DNA of 64,000 nucleotides from Saxidomus purpurata (Eukaryota > Mollusca > Bivalvia > Venerida > Veneridae): positions 33,768,997 through 33,832,996 of the forward strand of contig JAFMSR010000006.1 of NCBI GenBank assembly GCA_022818135.1, in the 5' to 3' direction. Shown here piece after piece: positions 60,301 through 64,000 of this stretch (position 1 is its first letter; every line of letters starts with the position of its first letter). Below the pieces are notes generated by a model. It saw only the letters and a program-made list of their open reading frames with translations, had not been told where the DNA came from and searched no databases. The position numbers were made by a program, and so were the translations under genes.

Positions 60301-63300
60301 TGCAACATTGACCATTGTGGGTTGAAGATCTTAATACTTGAGCAAATATTGGAAGATTGTAAGATTTACGGGAATAGACCAGACAAAATCCTTAGAAATA
60401 CACACTATATCATAAACGGTCAATCGTCACATTGATAGATTGACAAACGTTTTACAGACAAACGTTTTACTGATGTTCATAAATGTTTTGAATTATCATT
60501 GCAAAGTTTCTACATACATGTATGTTACTTAATATCGAAAGTATACTGCTCAAAAATTTGGATTTACCAAAGTGCCTGTGAACATTGCAATCTGTGACCT
60601 TAGGTCATTGAATTGTCGTTGAGACACATCAAAACACAGTCCGTAAATATCCTGTAATATTAAAATATTTACAAGTCACTGTTGATAAACTCTAAAAAGT
60701 ATGGTGATCCTTTGCATTACCAAACACACACAAATCAAACGTTTTTAATGTTGTTTCCTTATGACTGATTATACTGAATACACAGTTTGTATGTGCTGTA
60801 ATTAATTATAATTGACGCCTATATGGAATGTTCTGCGGAAGGAGCGATCATTTTTGTCTGCTTCTAAAAAGATGTCTTTGAAGTTGAACTCTTTCCTTTA
60901 AAAAAAGTTCTGCTTTTATAAACCAATATAAACAATTGCGTAAAGTATGATTCAATTTGGAGAGAGAAAATGCATGCTAATTTAAACGAAAACGACTTGT
61001 CCCTTATTGAAACTGGTTTCTTAGAAGTGTTGGGCGCCAAGCTAATTAAGAATGTGTGTATGTGTAAAGATAGATAATGGAAAAGACAATTTTAGTCATG
61101 TGATGTTTACAATCCTATTGATTTTTTTGTATTCATGTTTCATAGGACGCGTATCCACGTAAGATTTATATGCTTTGAAAGGGTTGAATTCTCTGAAAGG
61201 GAATTCTCTGCTTGAGATGATGTACATGTCAAGCATATTGATTTAATCTAAAAAACTATCCGTAACTGTAGTTAAAGTTAATTTTATTGAATACGTTTTT
61301 ACACCTGTGTTTTTCGCCCGATGCTGTTTCGTACTATTAAAGCTCAACTTGCAATTTTTTTACAATCCTTAAATACACAGGACTTACAATGTTTAAATAA
61401 ATATGACAAATAACATTGATATCGTTAGTAAATAACATGCAGCAAAGAGTGTGTAATTTGAGCTGGCAATTAAATAGTAAGGGAGTTGTCAAGCAAATTC
61501 GATTCGGAACGGCATATTTTGCAGTCGAACTTTGCAGACAAAATAAACAACGAAGGGTTTTGCAGGCAGTACACAATATGAAGGGTATTTGAAAACGAAA
61601 ACCAGGTTCAAACAATATGGCGGTTGTTTTATCAGCTCTCAGAAAATTTGAATACATGTATTTTGATGGATATTGCTTGATTGATATTGACGATTTAGCC
61701 TATATGACTGAAAGTGATAATTTTCTAAATATACATTCACATTTGACTTAATATCTGTCTAGAATCAGTGTTCCAAGGATGAATAAGGATGCCACAATCT
61801 GCAAACTATGGAAGCTCTGGTGGCAGAGGCAACAATAACGGGAATGTTTAACAAGCACAACTACAGAATCGTCAGCGAGTAGTGCAATGAATAATGAAAT
61901 GCATAGTCATAGTGCACCTGTACCTATCTCGAACAAAAGCCTGCCAGCAACTTCGACGGTCTACTCGACAAACTCACAGTTTGACACAATGAGAAACTCC
62001 AGTTGCACGAATGAGAAACTCAAATTGCACGAAAATACGGTGACAAAGGTGATAAAGTGTCACTGGTAAGCGATCAACTGTATAATATTAATTGTTAAAC
62101 TTAAATTAATTTTAAACGGGCCTCTTCGCATGCACATGTAATTCTTAGTAAGCTCTAACAATTACGATATAAGTTATTCTGATTAAAATTGTATATACAC
62201 AAGGGTTTAAACTGGGTGACATAGTTTTTTACCCTAGATAACCCATGTTCGGACTCGACCTAGTTTTTATAAAGGCAATCATACTGACTACGTTTCATGA
62301 AAATAGAATGAAAAATGCAACCTTTACTGCATACACAAGGTTTTATATGATTTGACCCTGTGACCTAGTTTTTAACCCTAGATGACTCATGTTCTTACTC
62401 GACCTATATTTCATCAATTCAATCATACTGACCAAGTATCATGAAGATCGAATGAAAAATGCAACCTTTACTGCATACACAAGGTTTTTCTATGATTTGA
62501 CCCTGTGTGGTAGATTTTTGACCCTAGATAGTCCATATTCAAACTCGACCTAGATTTCATGACGTCAATCATACTGAACAAGTTGCATGAAGATCCAATG
62601 AAAAAATGCAACCTCGATAGCATACACACGGTTTTTCTATTAGGACCTCTGACTTAGTTTATGCCCCTAGATGTGCCATGTTCGAACTCGACCTAGATTT
62701 CATAAAGGCAATCATACTGCCAATTTTCATGAAGATTCAATGAAAAATGCAAATTCTATAGCATACACAAGGTTTTTCAATGATTTGAGCCCCTGACCTA
62801 GTTTTTGACCTTAGATGACCCATGTTCAAACTCGACCTAGAATTCATCAAGAGTTTCATTAAGATAGAATAAAATGCAACCTCTATTGGATACTCAAGGT
62901 TTTTCTTTGATTTGACCCCGTGACCTAGTTTTTAATCCTAGATAATTCATGTTCGAACTCGACCTATATTTCATCAGGGCAATCATACTGACCAAGTTTC
63001 ATGAAGATCCAATGAATAATGCAACCTCTATTGCATACACAAGATTTTTCTATGAATTGACCGGGTAACCTATTTTTTGACCCTTGATAACCCATATTCA
63101 AAATCGACCTAGATTTTATTAAGGCAATCATACGGACCAAGTTTTATGAAAATCCAATGAAAAATGCAATTTGTATTGTATACACAAGGTTTATCTATGA
63201 GTTGACCGGGTGACCTAGTTTTTGACCCTAGATTCAACTCGACCTAGATTTCATCAAGGTAGTCATTACAAAGTTTCATGAAGATCCAGTTAAAAATGCA

Positions 63301-63937
63301 GCCTCTATTGTAACATAAGATAAAATGTGAACAGACAGACAGACAACAGACAGACGACGGACACCAGGCGATCACAATATCTCATCTGAGCACATACCAT
63401 AGAAAAAGTTTCTGCACTGATGGTATCGCTTGCAATATCAGCAACACCTAACTAGACGAGTAGCGTTTCATTTGAGGAGTGACAGCCAACATTTCACGGA
63501 GAGCACGAATACTACAAGTTCAAAGCAGCAACTTTATGTTAGCGCAGAAAATAGTACCCCTTCGAACATTAATGGAAATGAATATTATGTTTGAGTGAGT
63601 TGTACTGGGTACTTTATCACTGTTTGTTGTATGAATCACTCCAGCGTCCGGCATTCGTTATTAGATTACTACGCTTCTAAACACCACACAGCGATATACA
63701 AACCGGTATAGTTTACACTTTTTAAATTCAAAATAAACCTTTATAAACTCCAGAAGTATCTGTATTGTGTCTTTGTCATTTCGTCCTGTCGCAGCTAGAT
63801 CATCAAACGCGTCACTCCATTCATTATTATAAAGCTCCTTGTACGTCTCGGCTATTTTCAGCGGACGATTCGGATCACTGAGATCTGCTATATTTGGAAG
63901 ATTGTCAGTCAAACGTTCGGCAGCAACACGACTAAGC
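42306..63937 (-). CDS. Second MIEAP-like gene, 3' half, with a Polinton in an intron
   Basis: Minus-strand exons 63937-63739, 60651-60568, 59919-59833 and 42830-42306 correspond one-to-one with the last four exons of the gene at 22691-30655. Splice phases are the same and no stop interrupts them. The 5' exons lie beyond the window. The last exon is longer than in copy 1 and ends with a second NGPVLMKGVAQP, echoing the upstream NGPVLQKGTAQA. The intron between the last two exons is about 17 kb because the Polinton (43443-59728) sits in it, so intact splicing would have to remove the whole element. Expression is unknown. Confidence 0.75.
43437..43442. repeat. Target-site duplication, left (TGTCTC)
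   Basis: A 6-bp direct repeat immediately outside the Polinton, identical to 59729-59734. Six base pairs is the length known for Polinton insertions. The unoccupied paralogue at 23587-23592 reads TCTCTC, one base different. Confidence 0.95.
43443..43568. repeat. Polinton left terminal inverted repeat (palindromic)
   Basis: Runs from AGTAGTATATAAAAGGAGAG inward, and the inverse of the same motif returns at 43543-43568. The 126-bp end can therefore fold on itself. An inner stem (GTCTTCCC / GGGAAGAC) surrounds a loop at about 43504. The outer 33 bp match the right end. Confidence 0.95.
43621..44061 (-). CDS. Small membrane protein of the Polinton, function unknown
   Basis: Intact frame of 146 residues with ATG at 44061, preceded directly by AAATATATA. 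Residues about 40-73 are strongly hydrophobic (GLIGCSALLALVPAIPIFVT onward), enough for one or two membrane-spanning helices, with amphipathic charged flanks. It is the gene nearest the left terminus, downstream of the integrase on the same strand. I do not recognise a family. A membrane-disrupting or virion membrane role is possible but unsupported. Confidence 0.7.
   Translation of the reverse strand: MDKTIKTVDELIIHLKKLGAAYRKSYKLCGRVNTALQVTAGLIGCSALLALVPAIPIFVTFVGAVPPAVTVLLNKLKISEKKSILKVHHYKLKQILSQVRIESVEGVEKTKVISNAFTELMKMQKEKTYTTPFETYMKEYKLNGYE
44074..45731 (-). pseudogene. INT: Polinton integrase (rve, chromodomain), broken
   Basis: Retroviral-type integrase that would insert the element. 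Readable in order: KPTTWTDKLAEELHKPIKRK, the first catalytic Asp block WSADLVDMQ, YAWVIPLKDKTGKSV, then VVVERFNRTLK with the catalytic Glu. An SH3-like/linker region (KPKYKIGDKVRISKLKRHF) and a chromodomain start (ALVKWKGYSND) follow. Damage: at about 45395-45410 the local frame is shifted, so the second catalytic Asp motif (DKG) is readable only in the neighbouring frame; an in-frame TAA lies at 45267-45269; and a 676-bp insertion (44110-44785) splits the chromodomain, whose end (NTWIKFSDII, stop at 44074) lies on the far side. No N-terminal zinc domain or start Met is visible, and the frame opens at 45731. Confidence 0.9.
44110..44785. mobile_element. 676-bp nested insertion in the integrase chromodomain
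   Basis: GC-richer than its surroundings, with a (CA)n tract (about 44199-44221) and CA-rich flanks. TTAAA occurs directly on both sides (44105-44109 and 44786-44790). Removing one copy plus the insert restores chromodomain continuity in frame. The element's ends (AACAAAAATA... and ...AAAACAGTT) have only a weak AAC/GTT inversion, and I cannot name its family. The 5-bp duplication could suit a solo LTR or a DNA element. Confidence 0.85.
45784..46143 (-). CDS. Polinton phospholipase A2 (parvovirus-like PLA2 domain)
   Basis: 119 residues. The C-terminal half has the calcium-loop motif YNYCGPGNPLD and the catalytic His-Asp motif DAVCMDHDYCYD (HDxxY), as in the PLA2 domain of parvovirus VP1 and related Polinton proteins. 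In parvoviruses this enzyme helps the particle breach the endosome; a similar entry role here is inference. An N-terminal CASCG zinc-ribbon-like segment with basic residues precedes it. The frame ends at NIW. A tail resembling the C-terminus of such proteins (KPAIATKYKLGLG) is readable downstream in another frame (about 45690-45755), so the 3' end is probably frameshifted near 45788. The start follows TATATGATATAAAAA. Confidence 0.85.
   Translation of the reverse strand: MIYCVKERKYTKDINPKRVITKNNRHMIKATCASCGITKTMFVKSGANLDLHKAMLPLLPKKGLTLPGYNYCGPGNPLDSGAPVNELDAVCMDHDYCYDSDMSKSDCDKNMLARFKNIW
46152..46829 (-). CDS. ATP: Polinton genome-packaging ATPase (FtsK/HerA, A32-like)
   Basis: Intact 225-residue protein. 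Walker A is GNSGSGKT at residues 34-41, and Walker B is KVVIFDD at 119-125. The downstream sensor-like segment CVIYISQSYYKLPKDIR fits the A32-type packaging ATPases of Polintons, adenovirus-like elements and large DNA viruses, which pump DNA into capsids. The start codon is separated from the divergent fibre gene by only 14 bp. No disruption is seen. Confidence 0.92.
   Translation of the reverse strand: MKIPNYDGISQYDDKFKQLHSFMPDSCFRMLICGNSGSGKTNVLIHMLRKPLIYFDKLYLYSKNLEQKKYQDLIERFTEIARKIKQPLDDILEVSNDDIIDLDEIESGIEAGESGDSQKVVIFDDYICEGNQNNIIKYFIGGRHKSCCVIYISQSYYKLPKDIRLNCSHYILFESPNKNENDMIAREQNIPKTAFQEAIKKQYDFLYLDKPKKTVSKNFDENIYI
46830..46843. promoter_or_regulatory. 14-bp shared promoter between divergent genes
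   Basis: CTATATTTATATAA is all that separates the two ATG codons (minus strand 46829, plus strand 46844). Read on either strand it gives a TATA-like sequence directly against the start codon. Similar motifs precede most other genes of the element. Promoter function is inferred from position and repetition. Confidence 0.6.
46844..48534 (+). pseudogene. Fibre-like coiled-coil protein of the Polinton, frameshifted
   Basis: The N-terminus MGIFNNTKNRQND is followed by a segment (PLDMGGNEIINLGNPD then AITRRFL) like the repeat found at the start of many tail-fibre proteins. A long heptad-rich, Lys/Glu-rich region follows (46844-47368 and 47387-48220). The C-terminal beta-rich head (48205-48534) contains KKPGKYHIKIK and GSYVRFTYSW. 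Two stops near 47366 are bypassed in another frame for about ten codons, and a shift at about 48200 separates stalk from head. Once one protein, it is now broken in the assembly. A receptor-binding fibre role is inferred from architecture. Confidence 0.7.
48562..48967 (+). pseudogene. Second small fibre/head-like protein, one frameshift
   Basis: The start MGLFNNINEKTNKIKK repeats the N-terminal theme of the preceding gene (MGIFNN). After a frame change near 48610 the frame stays open to 48967, reading PLFLTYRTEGTDSGLYRWVA and ending VKNIQVTIYGCV. The short beta-rich composition suggests a head domain with a TNF/C1q-like jelly-roll fold (inference). It is preceded by TATTTATATAC at the ATG. 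Confidence 0.55.
49021..49565 (+). pseudogene. NUMOD1-like helix-turn-helix protein of the Polinton
   Basis: ATG at 49021 opens MIIDDIINRVIDAERLV, and the frame changes near 49070. The rest is open to 49565: WDYRDIHGLITIYTKDEV, a helical middle, then VKEYKSMYEAQKCLGVNTGQ and a NGKRYNFKY ending. That last part matches the pattern of NUMOD1/IENR-type DNA-binding repeats (x-EY-S-x-EA-x-xLG, then KK-YxFxY) found in homing endonucleases. No nuclease motif is visible, so a DNA-binding role is the most that can be said. It sits between the fibre genes and PolB. Confidence 0.6.
49603..53212 (+). pseudogene. POLB: Polinton protein-primed DNA polymerase B, four frame breaks
   Basis: Would replicate the element. 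Motifs in order: N-terminal domain with ITEWISLGSGW; C2H2-like finger FCKYCIQHF...H...C; exonuclease I YADFES (about 50660); an HNH/endonuclease VII-like Cys-His insertion (CHICKKDF, RDHCHVTGKYRG, HNKCN, about 50957-51085); exonuclease II FHNLRGYDSHL; exonuclease III YPYDYMDS; polymerase motif A YLDANNLYG (about 51868); motif B KLMNNSVFGKTMEN; motif C FTDTDSL (about 52680); and GLRSKMYSY. Frame changes lie near 49975, 50366, 51550 and 52936 (in an A8 run). All catalytic motifs are individually intact, so decay is recent or the breaks are assembly errors. The start follows TATTATATAG. Confidence 0.93.
53238..54488 (+). CDS. Conserved Polinton protein of 416 residues, function unknown
   Basis: Intact. 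The first 60 residues are charged and helical. The middle has coiled-coil potential (about 165-225) and then a Gly-rich segment (GTYKVTPLIGTADGQYGNLI). The C-terminus reads ELICGSIDAGNNNQQLKNQG followed by ELLKLGKITQEVHKSIYKEY, a pattern I associate with a recurring Polinton-specific protein encoded near the capsid genes. It has no enzyme motif. An IRGRG sequence fits the adenain-type cleavage consensus. It lies between PolB and penton and starts at TATTATATAGATG. A structural or scaffold role is inference. Confidence 0.7.
   Translation: MLSKMKEIREKNAKADEKMKAVRDKIIEYKIRKASSQDMYNEIYKPITKEIESQKETLTDQSRASLEMLKALPGIKEQLALLPREFVKKIEAEAKSLPAPFETAEAPQALPEEDINKLFEEYEKDLGARPKIVRLDKDIDDNVLEEYEYDKPSEMFNFLTADESDPNKINQEILKKKIGDVTKDIQKLNGKVVNKSKDPTKIEEVKQLRYNQKELMKYKKRLKGLIVMAPTFGQGMPEGPKHTKPLGTYKVTPLIGTADGQYGNLIIDLNKLYGQNKLVAKGQTTGAEVMNTKVDDDLIDLIDKRYNRNKKHSILSMELFKELTEKSGLPINKRSMKFKNVIRGRGLNSEIFRYSGICPCDPDKLMNDLELICGSIDAGNNNQQLKNQGINIIDELLKLGKITQEVHKSIYKEYFL
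54511..55288 (+). pseudogene. Polinton minor capsid (penton, single jelly-roll), one frameshift
   Basis: ATG at 54511 follows ATAGATATAA. The first frame closes after about 17 codons, and a second frame open from about 54553 reads SVSPSNFIVRFSRPLVLDKN, then YSWHNISDEYDNKRIRYNNG, and continues to 55288. The SNF-RF-RPL and SWxNIxxEY blocks are characteristic of Polinton penton proteins, which form fivefold vertices of the capsid. Only one net frame change separates start and body. The stop overlaps the next gene's upstream motif. Confidence 0.75.
55290..55790 (+). CDS. Small basic virion protein candidate
   Basis: Intact, 166 residues, starting one base after the penton stop. Contains an amphipathic segment (SQEGLGILDTLASVGQKIFS followed by Ala/Lys-rich helix) and a basic C-terminus (MRKSLDINTRAIRLLHKK). 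LSGSG at about residue 130 fits the adenovirus-protease consensus (M/I/L)xGx-G. Size, position and composition resemble adenoviral minor core or lytic peptide precursors, but homology is not established. Confidence 0.6.
   Translation: MVYKKVYDENKGTYIYIDPWDGSLQTPYSSQEGLGILDTLASVGQKIFSSSVKDVAKKALETAGKQALESGTKKIGTEVGNLAADKITNVLKGRKNQSKPQGEMIIKELKKMDEINNENNINMRVNRLLSGSGTASPLFGKSLKSHMGMRKSLDINTRAIRLLHKK
55815..57086 (+). CDS. MCP: Polinton major capsid protein (double jelly-roll)
   Basis: Intact, 423 residues, starting directly after AATATAATATATAA. The N-terminal segment SGYHFTINDRSSYFDWFNGY, the middle GFASRKALIQGRNEINAKIP and FFEGLETNMLPP..QITLQL, and the C-terminal PAANIRVYAIVMYEETIQLN match the pattern of Polinton/adintovirus hexon-like proteins. 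It lies between the small basic protein and the core protein/protease, the usual late-gene neighbourhood. It would form the icosahedral capsid facets. No disruption is seen. Confidence 0.85.
   Translation: MFRSKKYCERYEMTPIQLDTPLISVLGNNVKQQKSGYHFTINDRSSYFDWFNGYFEVSFKVTKLADGAAYGNADQIALINNAASLINQLLIKQNGTIIYDCNNLYKVVNVKNLIGLSKDYTESTGTNEFFYLDTSAVAEGRDDQVGFNKGFASRKALIQGRNEINAKIPLSNYSFFEGLETNMLPPSQIQITLQLTEDDELIFRAGGADAGRVIITKLTLWVPRMVFNTDGMTLVSESYMVTKQWKYLREMVTQSQDTQQTDIDFRLTAGVSNPKHVFVYLQRSDKSNSQEHNPYLLDTFKVNAANNNCTMNSCRLEVGNGVFYPETEYTSIARVFEDVISYFHKQNDKNTGSLLNTSNFKNLFGLIHFNSEFKKEEISVDPKHITLTMKLNIPPAANIRVYAIVMYEETIQLNVVGNELVIV
57111..58190 (+). pseudogene. PRO: Core-like protein joined in frame to adenain-like protease
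   Basis: Starts MANLIEYKVNISNGQKKKFA after AATATAATATATAA. An in-frame TGA lies at about 57189, then the frame is open to 58190. The first module has VNNINKAKTKNTGVDIKIS and two Gly-rich hydrophobic blocks (NGGFLGALAGLL, DGGFLGMLAASLG), like Polinton core/membrane-active proteins. LSGKG fits the adenain cleavage consensus. After a 17-A run (57734-57750) comes the C5/Ulp1-type cysteine protease: PLSNFDILAWVEQLRI, ECGIINLDDSVGPGTHWVCY (His), FYFDSFG (Asp) and YQDRQSTLCGYYCLFF (Gln and Cys). All protease catalytic residues are present. Whether the fusion is original or created by slippage in the A run is open. Confidence 0.85.
58272..58465. repeat. Three spaced copies of a 45-bp motif
   Basis: Copies at 58272-58314, 58359-58402 and 58421-58465 share CAGT(T/C)ATGCGTG..., then ACAATCCTACGCTTGATTA. 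They lie in the only sizeable intergenic space of the Polinton (58191-58511), between the convergent protease and right-end genes. A terminator, origin or protein-binding role is possible but unproven. Confidence 0.85.
58512..59245 (-). CDS. Right-end Polinton gene, unknown, probable intron
   Basis: A clear coding frame runs to 58512. A good splice acceptor (TTTATTTCAG) at 59122 and donor (AAT/GTAAGT) at 59243 define a 122-bp intron. Splicing would assemble an ATG across the junction (AT from 59245-59244, G from 59121), giving 203 residues beginning MEELFCDLD. An unspliced start further upstream would give 227 residues with a hydrophobic leader. The protein is Lys-rich in the middle (KSKKKNQQTKPKKQTTD). 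It ends with a helical region (YSLSHCNLLIRLCNFANEHN, then LPIQFVRKNF) that vaguely recalls DUF3102-like DNA-associated proteins. I do not recognise the family. Confidence 0.5.
59602..59728. repeat. Polinton right terminal inverted repeat (palindromic)
   Basis: 127 bp starting AGTAGTATGTAAAAGGAGAG on the inner side and ending with its inverse at the outer border. An inner stem pairs GGTGCTTTTCC with GGAAAAGCGCC. The outer arm matches the left terminus. The middle differs in sequence but keeps the same fold. Confidence 0.95.
59729..59734. repeat. Target-site duplication, right (TGTCTC)
   Basis: Identical to 43437-43442. The sequence beyond (CTTACGA) continues the host segment found uninterrupted at 23593 onward. 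Confidence 0.95.
60038..60270 (+). mobile_element. tRNA-derived SINE-like element, copy in segment 2
   Basis: A box TGGTGTAGTGG (60048-60058) and B box AGGTTCAAATCTC (60076-60088). Orthologous in position to the copy at 23893. Confidence 0.6.
61300..63415. repeat. Block specific to segmental copy 2
   Basis: In copy 1 the flanking sequences are about 270 bp apart (about 25230-25500), whereas here they are separated by about 2.1 kb. The block comprises a non-coding part (61300-62200) with no recognised gene, plus the tandem array listed next. Confidence 0.7.
62205..63330. repeat. Tandem array, eight units of about 143 bp
   Basis: Each unit contains TGACCTAGTTTTTGACCCTA, 'cccatgttcgaactcgacctagatttcat', 'aatcatactgaccaagtttcatgaagat' and 'tgcaacctctattgcatacacaagg'. 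Units begin near 62211, 62355, 62503, 62648, 62791, 62919, 63060 and 63204. The array ends in an ACAGACAGACAG run, then GACGGACACCAGGCGATCAC. This is a repeat class common in aquatic invertebrates. Confidence 0.9.
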
Positions 63938-64000
63938 CTACAACAAAAAATAATGCTTAAACATTTAATGGTATCTGCATAATTTAGTTTAGTTAAACTT

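Larger units (their letters stand above)
41350..64000. repeat. Segmental duplication, copy 2 (interrupted)
   Basis: Matches 19690-26100 in the blocks 41350-42000, 42380-43442, 59735-61300 and 63415-64000. Insertions specific to this copy are the repeat at 42027-42303, the Polinton at 43443-59728 and the block at 61300-63415 with its tandem array. It runs off the end of the window. Confidence 0.9.

Overview
The window reads as AT-rich nuclear DNA of an invertebrate, most likely a bivalve mollusc. Evidence: spliced genes with GT-AG introns, many short terminal-inverted-repeat elements, tandem repeats of about 120-145 bp of a type common in molluscs, non-LTR retrotransposon fragments, and expansion of a mitochondria-eating-protein-like (MIEAP/SPATA18) family. 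The species assignment is inference. There is a 500-base assembly gap at 1536-2035.

Region 1 (about 2.7-13.0 kb, plus strand) holds the 3' part of a membrane-anchored subtilisin/kexin-like (S8) protease gene. Twelve exons join in consistent phase: catalytic domain, P domain, one transmembrane helix. The active-site surroundings are unusual. Region 2 (13-19.6 kb) is non-coding: two hairpin-like MITEs, an imperfect tandem duplication that preserves the empty site of one MITE, a second copy of a segment found upstream of the protease exons, and an RNase H scrap.

Region 3 (about 19.7-30.7 kb, minus strand) carries a complete ten-exon MIEAP-like gene whose coiled-coil exon pair is tandemly duplicated. 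Its 3' half lies in a segment repeated at 41.35 kb to the window end. Region 4 (30.7-41.3 kb) has a MITE, a LINE 3' fragment, two possible exons of an unassigned gene, and a decayed transposase-like element.

Region 5 is the highlight. The second MIEAP-like copy (exons at 63.9, 60.6, 59.9 and 42.8 kb) has a 16,286-bp Polinton/Maverick (endogenous virus-like, self-synthesising transposon) in an intron at 43443-59728. It is flanked by a 6-bp duplication (TGTCTC), and the first copy keeps the unoccupied site at about 23590. Each end is a 126-127 bp near-palindrome. Minus-strand genes on the left are a small membrane protein, a retroviral-type integrase with chromodomain, a phospholipase A2 and a packaging ATPase. 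Plus-strand genes are a fibre-like coiled-coil protein, a second small head-like protein, a NUMOD-like helix-turn-helix protein, protein-primed PolB, a 416-aa conserved protein, penton, a small basic protein, major capsid protein and a core protein fused to an adenain-like protease. A minus-strand gene with a probable intron sits at the right end.

The element looks inactive. PolB has four frame breaks. The integrase has a stop, a local frame shift over its active site and a 676-bp nested insertion. Capsid protein, ATPase and protease frames remain open. Nearly every Polinton gene starts within a few bases of a TATATA-like motif, which suggests very compact promoters.
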